DNA from: Flavobacteriales bacterium
Lineage (GTDB): Bacteria > Bacteroidota > Bacteroidia > Flavobacteriales_D > Sanyastnellaceae
Direction of reading: 5' to 3'
Assembly: GCA_022447625.1 (NCBI GenBank)
Contig: JAKVAX010000010.1
Span: 1 to 64,000, forward strand
Length of the DNA: 64,000 nt
Shown here in pieces: positions 42,410 to 51,606 of the stretch. The notes under the pieces are model-generated. The model saw only the letters and a program-made list of their open reading frames with translations. It did no database searches and was not told the DNA's origin. Position 1 is the stretch's first letter. Each line of letters begins with the position of its first letter. Made by a program: the position numbers and the translations under genes.

Positions 42410-45001
42410 TTATTTTCCGTCAAGAGCATCATCGATTAGCTTCGAAATGTGCTGACGGTGTGCTTTTGTCATTGTATCCGGCGAAGATGCATTTCGCATA
42501 GAGCGGTTAATTCGATTCAACTCATACAACGCCATACTGCGCGCATGGAAGCTGTAACGGCTCTTTTCTCCGATCGTTGAAATCAGTCTCTTTAGATACA
42601 AGATCTGTAGGTTCTGACGACGAGTATTCACCTTTGTACGTAGATCAGCCTTGAAGATCGCATCAGTTAGATCTGTCATGTACTCATCCAACTCATATGA
42701 GTTGCCATACTCTTGGCTATCTACAATACGCTTAAGAACGTTCGGGTGAAGCAAGTGTGCCAATGCAAATGATTGTGCAGCTAAAATACGATCGTGAATA
42801 CGCGGATCTTCGTTGTTACCGAAGTGACCGAATCCACGACGTTGCATCATGAGGTAACGGTACAACTCTTCATCTGCTTCGAAGGCGTCAGGAGCAAAGG
42901 CATACGTTGCCAGTCCCTTCATTGCTGCCTTCTGATCTGCTTCTGAAACGGGAGTGAATGGAACACTCTCCGCATTTTGACCTGCAATAGCACGGTCAAT
43001 ATGCACACCACCAATCTGACGCGTCATTACACCAAGTTGAGTTGTGTACTCTCCAGTCAGTGACATATACGCGTTACGTAGATCTTGGTAACCGTCGCCA
43101 GCATCAGTGTACTTGTCTTTGATTTTTGGCATTACCTTCTTTACGAGTTCACAACGCTCAGCAGCATATGCTACAGGATCACTACTCAAGTCATAGATGT
43201 TGATGTCTGGGTCGATACCGCGTCCTGGAGAGCGCATGTCGTCCGCGTCGTTACCAAACGCAAGCTTTGGATCGTGCGAACGAGAAAGGATAGCTTCAAG
43301 TCGACGCTCTTCTGCTTCGGGATCATTCAACCCTTGTGAGTATCCGTATTCAATAACCCACAGATCATAGAATCCTGGGTTGCCGTCATAGTAGGCTGTT
43401 TGCTCTTCTTTTTTGTATGCAAAGTTGATCGCTGGGTATTCCATAACAGAATTACACATTCCCATTTTAGCAACAACGTCTGCGTCTTTGATCTGTTCTG
43501 GTGTGAGTAGGGTCGAAGCGCGCATGTTGTGCGAAAGACCTAATGTGTGACCTACTTCGTGCAAACAAAGGCGGTAAAGCGTTTGCTTTACAAAGTCTTT
43601 TTCTGCGGCATCACCCATGTTCATCGCGCGCATCGCAGCTTGTCCGAACATCATGTTACGGTGCATTACTGTGCCCATGTCACAACGGTGCATGTCTGCA
43701 ATGATGTCTTTTTTCGTTAGTTCTTCTTCAGCCATTTGTGTTCCGGCAAGCGAGAAGATTTCTTCACGGAATAGACGTCCGCGAATGGATGCAAATTCAA
43801 GCATAATATCCGCTCCAAGGATTTCTCCCGTGCGAGGGTTTACAAAGCTTGGTCCGTAACCACCAAACGGAGGTTGAGGAGACGACGTCCAGCGAAGAAC
43901 GTTGTAACGAATGTCCCCAGCATCCCAATCGGCATCGTCTGGTTGCACCTTAACTACAACTGCGTTACTGAAACCTGCTTTTTCGAAAGCAATATTCCAT
44001 CGTTCAACACCTTCTTTGATAATCGGGCGGAATTCTTCTGGAGTGGTGTTTTCAATCCACCAAGTGATCGGCTTAACTGGATCAGAGACAGCGGCATTTG
44101 GATCCTTTTTCACCAGATTCCAACGGTGAATCATATCGCGATATGGCGTGGCATCAAAGCTTGTCATGTCGTTTACCTGCGTCATGAAATAACCGATACG
44201 CGCATCGTCACGACGTGGTTGGTAATTATTGTCAGGCATTTCAATCAAGCTGTGCTGGTAGCGAATACTAATGTAGCGCGCATCTGTAGCTGCGGAGCTT
44301 CCTCCACGTCGTGGTGCAGGGTTGTCGTAAACGTATTCTACCGAAATATCAGTGTTAGCTGGGTAGCTATTGATGTCAAGAATTTTCGTTTTCCCCTTGC
44401 TCAATCCACCTAAGAAGCTTGGGAATGCCGGACTGCTCGGAGGCTTTATCATTTGAAAAGTCTCGCTCAAGAAAATCTTGTCTGCAGAGATGATGTAAAC
44501 CCCAGAATCTTCATCCATGGCTTCAATGCTCAAACTAGCAATGATCGGCGTGTTGATGTTGGCACCTGCGGCCTTAGCAAGCGCATTATTGTCATCAAAG
44601 TAGTAAGAGGTGTTCTGGTGCTTGATTTCCAACTTATCGTAGTAACGATGGAAAGAGATCACTTTAGAACCACGGTAAGAACCGCGGAAAGATCCTGCCT
44701 CGAGCAAACCATCTTCTACGAATGAGAAGTAGATGTACTCCTTATCCAGTTGATCTGCTTTTACCTGCATGTATGATTTTCCCGTAACAGTATCCTGATA
44801 AACGGTGAAAAGTCCTTCGTAGGCAGTACATGACTTGGTGATTTCCGACGGCATTTTCCCGTCTTTCTTGGGCTTAGCTGGCACTTCCGTATCAGCTTTA
44901 CCTTTCTTCTTTTTCTTCTTCTTTTGAGCGTCTGCTGGAAGAGCGACAGCAACAAGCCCGATGAGCATGAAGAGGCTCATTAATCTTACGATTGGTTTCA
45001 T
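42410..45001 (-). CDS. Exported zinc metalloprotease (DUF5117/DUF5118 type)
   Basis: An 863-residue secreted protease. Signal peptide (LMSLFMLIGLVAVALPADAQ) and a Lys-rich linker precede a beta-rich N-terminal part (GLFTVYQDTVTGKSYMQVK, the DUF5118/5117 pattern). The zinc site HEVGHTLGLSH (about 476-487) is the metzincin HExxHxxGxxH motif. The C-terminal region (DUF4953-like) is alpha-helical, ending KLIDDALDG. The frame is open to 45073, but I use the ATG at 44999-45001 at the signal peptide. It is alone on the minus strand. Likely degrades extracellular protein; whether it is T9SS-exported is not visible. Confidence 0.88.
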   Translation of the reverse strand: MKPIVRLMSLFMLIGLVAVALPADAQKKKKKKKGKADTEVPAKPKKDGKMPSEITKSCTAYEGLFTVYQDTVTGKSYMQVKADQLDKEYIYFSFVEDGLLEAGSFRGSYRGSKVISFHRYYDKLEIKHQNTSYYFDDNNALAKAAGANINTPIIASLSIEAMDEDSGVYIISADKIFLSETFQMIKPPSSPAFPSFLGGLSKGKTKILDINSYPANTDISVEYVYDNPAPRRGGSSAATDARYISIRYQHSLIEMPDNNYQPRRDDARIGYFMTQVNDMTSFDATPYRDMIHRWNLVKKDPNAAVSDPVKPITWWIENTTPEEFRPIIKEGVERWNIAFEKAGFSNAVVVKVQPDDADWDAGDIRYNVLRWTSSPQPPFGGYGPSFVNPRTGEILGADIMLEFASIRGRLFREEIFSLAGTQMAEEELTKKDIIADMHRCDMGTVMHRNMMFGQAAMRAMNMGDAAEKDFVKQTLYRLCLHEVGHTLGLSHNMRASTLLTPEQIKDADVVAKMGMCNSVMEYPAINFAYKKEEQTAYYDGNPGFYDLWVIEYGYSQGLNDPEAEERRLEAILSRSHDPKLAFGNDADDMRSPGRGIDPDINIYDLSSDPVAYAAERCELVKKVMPKIKDKYTDAGDGYQDLRNAYMSLTGEYTTQLGVMTRQIGGVHIDRAIAGQNAESVPFTPVSEADQKAAMKGLATYAFAPDAFEADEELYRYLMMQRRGFGHFGNNEDPRIHDRILAAQSFALAHLLHPNVLKRIVDSQEYGNSYELDEYMTDLTDAIFKADLRTKVNTRRQNLQILYLKRLISTIGEKSRYSFHARSMALYELNRINRSMRNASSPDTMTKAHRQHISKLIDDALDGK

Positions 45002-45192
45002 GTCTTTTGGTTCGATTCGGTTACTTAAGCGACAAGGTAGGTCTTTTGTTGTGAGACAAATGTGAAAATACATGAATGGTCTTGATACAATTTAATCCCA
45101 GTGCACTCTGCATTTCAAATGTTGCTTCCCTAATGGATAGAACAATTCAAAGATTTTCAGGTTCTTACGAAACAACCAAATAACCAGATGCC

Positions 45193-46275
45193 ATGAAGTT
45201 GTCGCTTTTAACTCTTTTCTTTTTCCTCAGTCTTTCTCTATTTGCCCAGAACCCATGCAATATTGATGGCGTAGTTGTTGATTCGTTCAATTTCGGTTAC
45301 AGCCCTCAGGTGGTAACTATTGAACCTGGTGAAACAGTAGTTTGGGTGAATATTGGAGGGTTCCACAATGCGCAAGGAACGTTCAACAGCATTACCCAAG
45401 AGCCGTATGATAATCCAGAACCGTTCTCTTTCCCAGCGATTTCTGGAAATTCTTCAGGGGTTTGTATTGGTGCCTTCACCTTTACAGTTCCTGGCGTATA
45501 CAACTATGATTGTTCCGTGGGCTTTCATGCCATCAATGGTATGGTAGGCCAAATCATTGTTGGTACAGGAGGGTGTACAGATGCATTGGCTCCCAACTTC
45601 AACCCAGATGCCGATTTTGATGACGGCTCTTGTCTTGAAGGTGGTTGTACGGATCCTTTCGCCGCGAATTTCAATCCAAGTGCAGGGGAAGACGACGGAT
45701 CTTGTCTTTACGAAATCACGTTTCGTGTAGATGTTTATAACCAACAGAATATTTCTGGTTTCGCGAGATTTGCGTCTGACATCAATGGTTTTGATGGCTC
45801 GCAAGCTTTGATGACCAATGTGGGTTATGGACTGAACGAGTTCACCATCTTGATGAATGAAGGACAAACCATAGAATACCGATTTGAAGGTAGCTTTGGG
45901 CTTGAAACCGTTCCTGCAGAATGTGGTGTGTCAGATGGAACAGGCGGATTCAATCGATCGTTCACGGCAAGTGGAGCACCAGAAGTGCTTGATATTGTAT
46001 GTATTGACGAATGTGCCGCGTGTCAAGGATGCGCAGATGCATTTTCGTTAAACTTTAACCCAGTATCGGACGGAGGAGGTAATTGTGCTGGCGAAATAGT
46101 ATATGGTTGTACTTACATAGACTCTGAAAACTATGCCCTAGAGGCAACAATTGATGACGGCTCTTGCACTTTCAGCGGACAACCAGCTTGTCCGGGAGAC
46201 TTTAATAATGATGGAATCATCGCAGCAGGAGATTTATTAGGGTTCTTAGCCGTATTTGGTCAGACTTGTGACTAG
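45193..46275 (+). CDS. Secreted cupredoxin protein with Cys-rich repeats and dockerin-like tail
   Basis: A 360-residue exported protein. Signal peptide (LTLFFFLSLSLFAQ); a plastocyanin-like copper domain with H58, C107, H112 and M117 (DCSVGFHAINGM); then at least two TSP3-like Cys repeats of the form GCTDPFAANFNPSAGEDDGSC; a beta domain; a third related repeat (GCADAFSLNFNPVSDGGGNC); and a C-terminal calcium-loop tail GDFNNDGIIAAGDLLGFLAVF with GQTCD end. The tail is shared with the frameshifted redoxin at 34.5 kb. Likely a surface copper or redox protein. Alone on its strand. Confidence 0.82.
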   Translation: MKLSLLTLFFFLSLSLFAQNPCNIDGVVVDSFNFGYSPQVVTIEPGETVVWVNIGGFHNAQGTFNSITQEPYDNPEPFSFPAISGNSSGVCIGAFTFTVPGVYNYDCSVGFHAINGMVGQIIVGTGGCTDALAPNFNPDADFDDGSCLEGGCTDPFAANFNPSAGEDDGSCLYEITFRVDVYNQQNISGFARFASDINGFDGSQALMTNVGYGLNEFTILMNEGQTIEYRFEGSFGLETVPAECGVSDGTGGFNRSFTASGAPEVLDIVCIDECAACQGCADAFSLNFNPVSDGGGNCAGEIVYGCTYIDSENYALEATIDDGSCTFSGQPACPGDFNNDGIIAAGDLLGFLAVFGQTCD

Positions 46276-46454
46276 TTCATACTAATTCCAGATCGAACAA
46301 GTTGTAAAGCTAAAAGGCATTTGCACATGTATTCCGTGGTGTTTTGAGGGAAGTCAGAAAGTTCTGTATATAGCCTCAAAGCTGCTTTAAGGTCGTCATT
46401 TGAGCGGATAGGGCGAGCGCACTTTTCCCTCAGGTCAGTATAGTCACACTTCAT
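46272..46454 (-). CDS. Small hypothetical frame
   Basis: A 60-codon frame (MKCDYTDLREKCARP ...) that overlaps the cupredoxin gene's stop by four bases. No family recognised; Leu- and Cys-containing helical segment at the end. It may be a chance frame. Confidence 0.25.
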   Translation of the reverse strand: MKCDYTDLREKCARPIRSNDDLKAALRLYTELSDFPQNTTEYMCKCLLALQLVRSGISMN

Positions 46455-46540
46455 AAGATTGAGAGGTGTTAGTCGATTAGTTCGATTCTCAATATATGAA
46501 AATGTAAGATGTAGGACACTTGTCCCGATCCATGCGCGTA

Positions 46541-46831
46541 TTACATCATGCCGCCTAAAAGGTCTTGTGCTTTGGATGACATTTCAGACTCATTGGCATT
46601 GTCTGCTGCTTCTATAGCCTTGTTCATTGCTACGATTAGCAGGTCTTGGAGGTCTTCAATATCTTCAGCCACATCAGGGTCAATTGTGATGTCTTTCACC
46701 TTACGGTTGCCGTCTATTTTGATAACAATTCCTTCATATTGGCCTTCCACCGTGATGTTGGCCAAGCGGGCTTTGCTCTCTTTCATTTCTTGCTGCATCT
46801 TCTGCAGCTTTTCCATCATGTCTCCGAACAT
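46541..46831 (-). CDS. YbaB/EbfC-family nucleoid-associated protein
   Basis: A 96-residue small DNA-binding protein that dimerises and coats the nucleoid. The family pattern is clear: MFGDMMEKLQKMQQEMKESK, then a beta region (YEGIVIKIDGNRKVKDITIDP) and a helix (EDLQDLLIVAMNKAIEAADN). Size is normal. No dnaX or recR is next to it, unlike in many bacteria. The gene is the only intact one in the 46.3-47.5 kb stretch. Confidence 0.92.
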   Translation of the reverse strand: MFGDMMEKLQKMQQEMKESKARLANITVEGQYEGIVIKIDGNRKVKDITIDPDVAEDIEDLQDLLIVAMNKAIEAADNANESEMSSKAQDLLGGMM

Positions 46832-46932
46832 AACTGTCGTTTTGCTGCAAATATAACAAGCCTTCTAGGCAATTGAGAAGATATCTTGAACAACTTCAAT
46901 TTCTGAGAATCGGTTTCCGTGGCGTGTTTCAG

Positions 46933-47392
46933 TTAACAGCGCATTTGATCAGCTAAGCTCCAAGACAACGTGTAGCTCAAACTTAGGATTACGAATGAGC
47001 GTTGATCGTATTCTCGATCGACGATATCACAAGTTAAATTCACGGTCAATGATGTTTGCTTGAATTGGAGCCAATAATCGACATGCACTCCGATCGCCTG
47101 TTGAAAGTTGCGGTTCTTTTCGCCAAAGCTCGAGAACGCATCCAACATGGAAACTACGGTGTGCGATTCTTCTTGTAAAGTAGTAGAGGCCGGATTGAGC
47201 AACCCAAGCCTATTGTGCTCAACTGGCGCCTATTTCCGAAGGTTGAGATATCACATGTTCTTAGCTTACTTGAGCTCCAGAGTATATCACGCCATGTCCT
47301 TGGTAGCCAATATTTAAAGCGTTTTGCTTTTGCGCTAGCGCGGAAACGGAAACACCAAAAATTACGACCAGAATTAAAAGAATGCATTTCAA
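46933..47392 (-). pseudogene. Exported outer-membrane-type protein, decayed
   Basis: The minus strand begins (TTG at 47390-47392; no ATG) with a good signal peptide, KCILLILVVIFGVSVSALAQ, then NALNIGYQGHGVIYSGAQVS and a stop. Further stops and frame changes follow, before a clean last third from LLNPASTTLQEE to a barrel-like end SLSYTLSWSLADQMRC. Strand-like alternation suggests an outer-membrane barrel; no family is recognised. A palindrome copy encodes S-A-L-A at the signal cleavage region. Confidence 0.6.
47333..47345 (-). repeat. Interspersed palindrome copy 8
   Basis: CGCTAGCGCGGAA, within the signal peptide of the decayed exported protein (read as S-A-L-A). Confidence 0.9.
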
Positions 47393-47469
47393 GGTGATTC
47401 AGATTAGTTGTTGTTAAGATAGAATCGCAGGATTCAAATCCCTCTCGATACTCTGTTTATCTTCGCCGA

Positions 47470-48639
47470 GTGAAGCGACTTCCCGAAATCCTCATTTTTC
47501 TTGTTTGTATCGCCTACGGTGCGTTGAATATATACAATGGAAGGTTCGAAATGCGTGATCTTCAGGTTTACTATGACGCTGCTGGTCAACTACTTGAAGG
47601 CAATTCGCCTTATGGCCGGGCCTTTGGCTTGAGTTCAGGTTTCTACAAGTATTCAGTGAGCGCTGCCATGGTCTTTTACCCAGCGCATCTTCTTGGTTCT
47701 TGGTTTACATTTAGAGTCATCTACTTTGTACTACTTTCCGCGGCCATAGCGTGGTATACACCACGATGGACAGAATCAATCAGAGATAGATTCAAGCTTT
47801 CTGGCAAGTCAGGGATAGCCGTTTTGCTCGTTTCGCTAACCCTGATTGGTCACTTTTCTAGAGAACTTCTCCTCGGTAATGTCAACTGGTTTTTATTGCT
47901 GCTGGTCTTGACTGCGTTTGTCTCGCTAGCGCGGAATGGGATACTCGCTGGGTTATTGATTGCGGTAGCACTCGTCTTTAAACCCCACTTTGCGGTCATT
48001 CTACCGTGGCTGGTCTTGAGAAAGGAATGGAAAGCGACGGCGAGCGTCCTTGTGTCGATTGTCGTGCTCCTGATGCTACCATCACTCCATTTAGGATGGG
48101 GCGAAAACTTGGCTCTGTTGAATGAATGGAAGGAGGCCATCATGGCTCATAATGGAGAACTAGGGGAGAGTCCGAATACACTGTTCGGAATGATTAGTAA
48201 CCTCACAGGAATCAATGGTAGTTGGCTGATCTACAGCTCCATTGGGGCGGTGGCAATCTTTGTGCTTGTGTGGATGCTTCGAAACATGAAGAATGAAGAA
48301 CATGCAAACGAACTCCGTTTTCTTGAGTTCGCTTTTCTCGTTGCGATCGTCCCAAACTTGGTTCACACAGATACAGAGCACTTCATGTGGACAATGCCCC
48401 TTATCGTGTTACTCGCTTGGCTTTGGTTGCAGTTGAATGGAAGTTTGAAGTGGGTTGTGAGCGTTTTGTGGATGTTAGCCTTGATTCCATACAGCTTGAA
48501 TACGCCTGATATTTGGGGTAGCGCTGCCGCGGAATGGTTCAATAAGAGTGGCATTTTAGGCTTAGCCAATTTGATTCTAATCGTCTTGGCTATCGGTCTG
48601 TATTATCGAGTTCGTCAACGGGAAGGTCAACAGGCTTAA
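47470..48639 (+). CDS. GT87 (DUF2029) family glycosyltransferase, polytopic
   Basis: A 389-residue integral membrane protein with about ten hydrophobic helices and the DUF2029 opening FEMRDLQVYYDAAGQLLEGNSPYG (the acidic DLQVYY motif corresponds to the lipid-linked sugar site of the GT-C fold). Members transfer mannose or arabinose from polyprenyl phosphate onto cell-envelope glycans. The start is GTG at 47470-47472; no in-frame ATG is near. It overlaps msrA tail-to-tail by 50 bases (48590-48639). A palindrome copy is read as S-L-A-R-N. Confidence 0.86.
   Translation: MKRLPEILIFLVCIAYGALNIYNGRFEMRDLQVYYDAAGQLLEGNSPYGRAFGLSSGFYKYSVSAAMVFYPAHLLGSWFTFRVIYFVLLSAAIAWYTPRWTESIRDRFKLSGKSGIAVLLVSLTLIGHFSRELLLGNVNWFLLLLVLTAFVSLARNGILAGLLIAVALVFKPHFAVILPWLVLRKEWKATASVLVSIVVLLMLPSLHLGWGENLALLNEWKEAIMAHNGELGESPNTLFGMISNLTGINGSWLIYSSIGAVAIFVLVWMLRNMKNEEHANELRFLEFAFLVAIVPNLVHTDTEHFMWTMPLIVLLAWLWLQLNGSLKWVVSVLWMLALIPYSLNTPDIWGSAAAEWFNKSGILGLANLILIVLAIGLYYRVRQREGQQA
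47923..47936 (-). repeat. Interspersed palindrome copy 9
   Basis: TCGCTAGCGCGGAA; read as S-L-A-R-N on the plus strand in the GT87 gene. 590 bases from copy 8. Confidence 0.9.
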
Positions 48640-49102
48640 AGTGCTTTTTGTAAGCCGATCGAAGTAGTTCTAGCTTCGGATCAATGAAACGCTCACAGAA
48701 AGGCTTTGACGGGTTCTTCGCGTAGTAATTCTGAACCTCTTCACGACTCGCTTTGAACGAAACAAAAGGCAATACCTGAGTTACCGGCTCAAGACCTAAT
48801 TCCGCTTCCGCGATAGCGTGTAAAAGAGCCTCTTGATCATCTTCATTAAAGAAATACACTGCGCTTCGATACTTATGGCGCATGCTGTGGTTAACCCCAG
48901 ACTGGTGGGTGCGAAGATGAATTTCTACCAGCACGTTCAGCGGAATGATCGCAGGGTCAAAGTGTACAATGACAGCTTCGGAGTATTCATCTTGTGGAGC
49001 GAGAGATGCGATCCATCCTTGCTCAACTTCAGTCACTCCTTTCAAGTGTTGGAATACCGCTTCGGTGCACCAATGGCAACCTCCGCCAAACCCTAGTTTC
49101 AT
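48590..49102 (-). CDS. msrA: Peptide-methionine (S)-S-oxide reductase MsrA
   Basis: A 170-residue repair enzyme that reduces methionine-S-sulfoxide in proteins. The active-site motif reads GFGGGCHWCTEAVF where most MsrA have GCFWC, so Phe is replaced by His beside the catalytic Cys. Later EVHLR-like region (VEIHLRTHQSGVNHSMRHKYRSAVYFF) matches the family HDPT...NRQGxDxGxQYRS pattern in form. Start is ATG at 49100-49102, whose first base overlaps the TAA of the broken gene upstream (TAATG). Contains a near-copy of the palindrome (48806-48818). Convergent overlap of 50 bases with the GT87 gene. Confidence 0.9.
   Translation of the reverse strand: MKLGFGGGCHWCTEAVFQHLKGVTEVEQGWIASLAPQDEYSEAVIVHFDPAIIPLNVLVEIHLRTHQSGVNHSMRHKYRSAVYFFNEDDQEALLHAIAEAELGLEPVTQVLPFVSFKASREEVQNYYAKNPSKPFCERFIDPKLELLRSAYKKHFKPVDLPVDELDNTDR
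48806..48818 (+). repeat. Palindrome near-copy (GATA loop)
   Basis: TTCCGCGATAGCG in msrA, read as A-I-A-E; identical to the near-copy at 31131-31143. Confidence 0.6.
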
Positions 49103-49374
49103 TATGCGGTGTAGGTCAGTTTGCATTTAGAACAAGACAGCACATCATTGGTTTCCTTCATACGAATGCCCTCAAGATGAGTTGCTGTGTATCCTTGAAT
49201 CCAGCCCAACTTCTCATCGTCATTGGTCGTATCAATCTTCTCCTTTAACAACGCAGAGCGGAAATCGCCTACGCATTCTTGATGTCCTCAACAGTTGGGG
49301 AAGAATGATGCAGGGTTAGAGTTGAGCTTTCCAGAGGGTAGTGCTTTTACGGCTGTCAGTAAGTTTATAATCAT
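49102..49374 (-). pseudogene. Small Cys-containing protein broken by a TGA codon
   Basis: The minus strand encodes a 90-residue protein: MIINLLTAVKALPSGKL, then PASFFPNC, an in-frame TGA, GHQECVGDFRSALLKEKI, GWIQGYTATHLEGIRM and a last CSKCKL pair. Related Bacteroidota proteins have NCWG...QE at this point, so a Trp codon TGG has become TGA. The last Cys pair and NC...C suggest a small metal-binding protein. Its TAA overlaps the msrA ATG, so a working copy would be in operon with msrA. Confidence 0.7.
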
Positions 49375-49473
49375 TTGTTTATAGCCGCAAGTTCTTTCCA
49401 AACCAACAAAGGTCGATCACGAAAATGTAGAGTTTTCGTCACCGACCTTTGTAGGGAGTATCACATTTTTAGA

Positions 49474-51087
49474 TCACGAATCCACAACCTCTTTAAATTG
49501 CTTGAGCGTATTCTCCGTTCCGAATTTATCGAACCCAACGCGCGTCAATGAGATTCCTCGGTTCTTCGCATCGATTTCAAAATTCTGGAGAATGTCGAGT
49601 ATGTCTTGATGAATGGTTTTCGTTTTCGTGGCATCAAAGACTACCGTGGAATCATCAGGAAGAAGTTCTAGTGTGTGAATAATCCCAGCTTTGTTTAAGA
49701 AGCTCACATCTTCACTCAGGTTAATCGTGATCGTCTTTCCTTTTTCAACCTTATCTGGATCGAAGTGGTAAGGAGTGCGGTAGTTGTTCCAGAGGATTTG
49801 AGCAATCGCTACAACCATACCAAGCGCAATACCGATCAAAAGGTCAGTCAGTACGATACCAACAACGGTAACCACGAATGGAATTAACTGCATCATTCCT
49901 TTGTTGTACATCTCCTTCCATAGAGAAGGCTTCGCTAGCTTGTACCCAACTACAAGGAGGATTGCAGCCAAACTCGCATATGGGATCAAGTTAATCCACT
50001 GTGGAATGAAGGCCACAGCCAAAAGAAGCATAATCCCGTGGAAGAATGCAGAGGCTTTCGATTGTCCACCTGATTGAATATTCGCTGAACTACGCACAAT
50101 TACCTGAGTAATCGGAAGTCCACCAATCAAACCAGAAAGCATGTTACCCGTTCCTTGCGCGATCAACTCGCGGTTTGTAGGGGTGATCCGTTTTTGAGGA
50201 TCAAGTTTATCAGTAGCTTCAACGCACAGAAGTGTTTCAAGTGAAGCTACAACGGCGATCACAAGCGCAGTAATATAGATCTGCTTATCAGCGAGGAATG
50301 ACCAATCTGGAGTTGTGAAGTTTCCAATGAAACCACTGAATGAATCAGCCACTTCAATCGAAACCAATTGCTCAGGATTCATCACGAATATTCCTGAAGA
50401 CTGGTACCATAATGTGGCAAGGATACCTAATATTACTACTACAAGTGGACCTTTCACCACTTTCGTGAACGAAAGGTTCTTCATCCATTTACTTTCCCAA
50501 AGAATGAGGATCGCTAGAGAGACTAGGGTAATAAGAATCGCACCTGGTTTGATGTGTTCAAAACCAGCGATTATTTCGGAGAAGGTGGTACGACCATCCA
50601 CTTGAAGAAACTCGAAGTCCCCTTGTGGGTCTTTGTCCCATCCGCATGCGTGTGGAATTTGCTTGAGGGCGATGATCACCCCAATACCTGCGAGCATCCC
50701 CTTAATCACGGCGTTCGGGAAATAATACCCGATGACCCCCGCTTTGATCACACCTAGAATAATCTGGATGATACCTGCAAGTACCACCGCCACGAGGAAG
50801 GCTTCGAAGTTACCGCCTAAGTCTTTGATGGAGTTGGCTACGATAAGTGCTAATCCTGCGGCAGGACCAGATACACCAAGCGGTGAGCCTGAAATAAGAG
50901 CTACTACGGTACCACCGACGATACCTGCAATAATTCCGGCGAATAGGGGAGCGTCAGAGGCAAGTGCAATACCTAAGCACAATGGAAGAGCAACGAGAAA
51001 TACAACGACCGCTGCAGGAAGATCAGATTTGAGGTTCGAAAAGAACCCACCAGTTTGTTTTGGAGTCAATTGAAATTGGATTGACAC
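49474..51087 (-). CDS. SulP-family anion transporter with STAS domain
   Basis: A 537-residue inner-membrane transporter of the SLC26/SulP family, moving sulfate or bicarbonate (the BicA-like subgroup is common in marine bacteria). The N-terminal part shows many hydrophobic helices and conserved SGPAAGLALIVANSI and family GIAQGxxN-like LIAQGTGNMLSGLIGGLPIT segments. A C-terminal cytoplasmic STAS domain begins about 440 (KTITINLSEDVSFLNKAGI), with the DATKTKTI region. Substrate cannot be told from sequence by eye. A small secreted-protein gene is upstream on the same strand (74-base gap). Confidence 0.92.
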   Translation of the reverse strand: MSIQFQLTPKQTGGFFSNLKSDLPAAVVVFLVALPLCLGIALASDAPLFAGIIAGIVGGTVVALISGSPLGVSGPAAGLALIVANSIKDLGGNFEAFLVAVVLAGIIQIILGVIKAGVIGYYFPNAVIKGMLAGIGVIIALKQIPHACGWDKDPQGDFEFLQVDGRTTFSEIIAGFEHIKPGAILITLVSLAILILWESKWMKNLSFTKVVKGPLVVVILGILATLWYQSSGIFVMNPEQLVSIEVADSFSGFIGNFTTPDWSFLADKQIYITALVIAVVASLETLLCVEATDKLDPQKRITPTNRELIAQGTGNMLSGLIGGLPITQVIVRSSANIQSGGQSKASAFFHGIMLLLAVAFIPQWINLIPYASLAAILLVVGYKLAKPSLWKEMYNKGMMQLIPFVVTVVGIVLTDLLIGIALGMVVAIAQILWNNYRTPYHFDPDKVEKGKTITINLSEDVSFLNKAGIIHTLELLPDDSTVVFDATKTKTIHQDILDILQNFEIDAKNRGISLTRVGFDKFGTENTLKQFKEVVDS

Positions 51088-51161
51088 CCATCAGGGTGAA
51101 ATCAGATGTATTGTGTTAAATGAAGGCGCTTAATCCTGCGCATCAAAGGATAAAGTACGAC

Positions 51162-51506
51162 CTAGCACTCAGGAGGAGGGGTCAAGACTTCATTGGCGTG
51201 CGCAAGTTCTTGAACGTCACCGGCACAACATTTAGGAATGAGCTCATGTTGAAGCTCAAGGTCTGCATAGTAGGATAGGAAATGAGGCGTGGTATCGTCT
51301 ACCTCTTCGGTTTCCTTTTCTGAATCAATGTCTTTTTCGCACTCGACTAATTCAGCAATGCACTCATCATGATGCATGATAGAGGCGGATAGCTGAGCGA
51401 AGGCCACTGCAAAAAGCATCAACAAAGCGATGGCTGAACAGGTGCGAGAATTGAGTCCGAAAGAAGCTTGCATAGGCATCATCTGCGGGCTAAAATAAGA
51501 AGTCAT
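51162..51506 (-). CDS. Small exported Cys-containing protein upstream of SulP
   Basis: A 114-residue protein of unknown function with one N-terminal hydrophobic helix (CSAIALLMLFAVAFAQL), acting as signal or anchor, then an acidic stretch (ECEKDIDSEKETEEVDD) and Cys residues (MHHDEC, KCCAG, PPPEC). Start could be any of several Met codons (at 51506, 51482, 51479 or 51473); none has a clear ribosome site. Same strand as the SulP transporter, so possibly linked to it. No family recognised. Confidence 0.5.
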   Translation of the reverse strand: MTSYFSPQMMPMQASFGLNSRTCSAIALLMLFAVAFAQLSASIMHHDECIAELVECEKDIDSEKETEEVDDTTPHFLSYYADLELQHELIPKCCAGDVQELAHANEVLTPPPEC

Positions 51507-51606
51507 CAGGTCATTTACATCACTTATGACTTCTATTTATAAAGATTTATGCAATGAAAAAGGTCGACCATAGGCCGACCTCATCCATTAGTAGTAGAGT
51601 AGGGGA

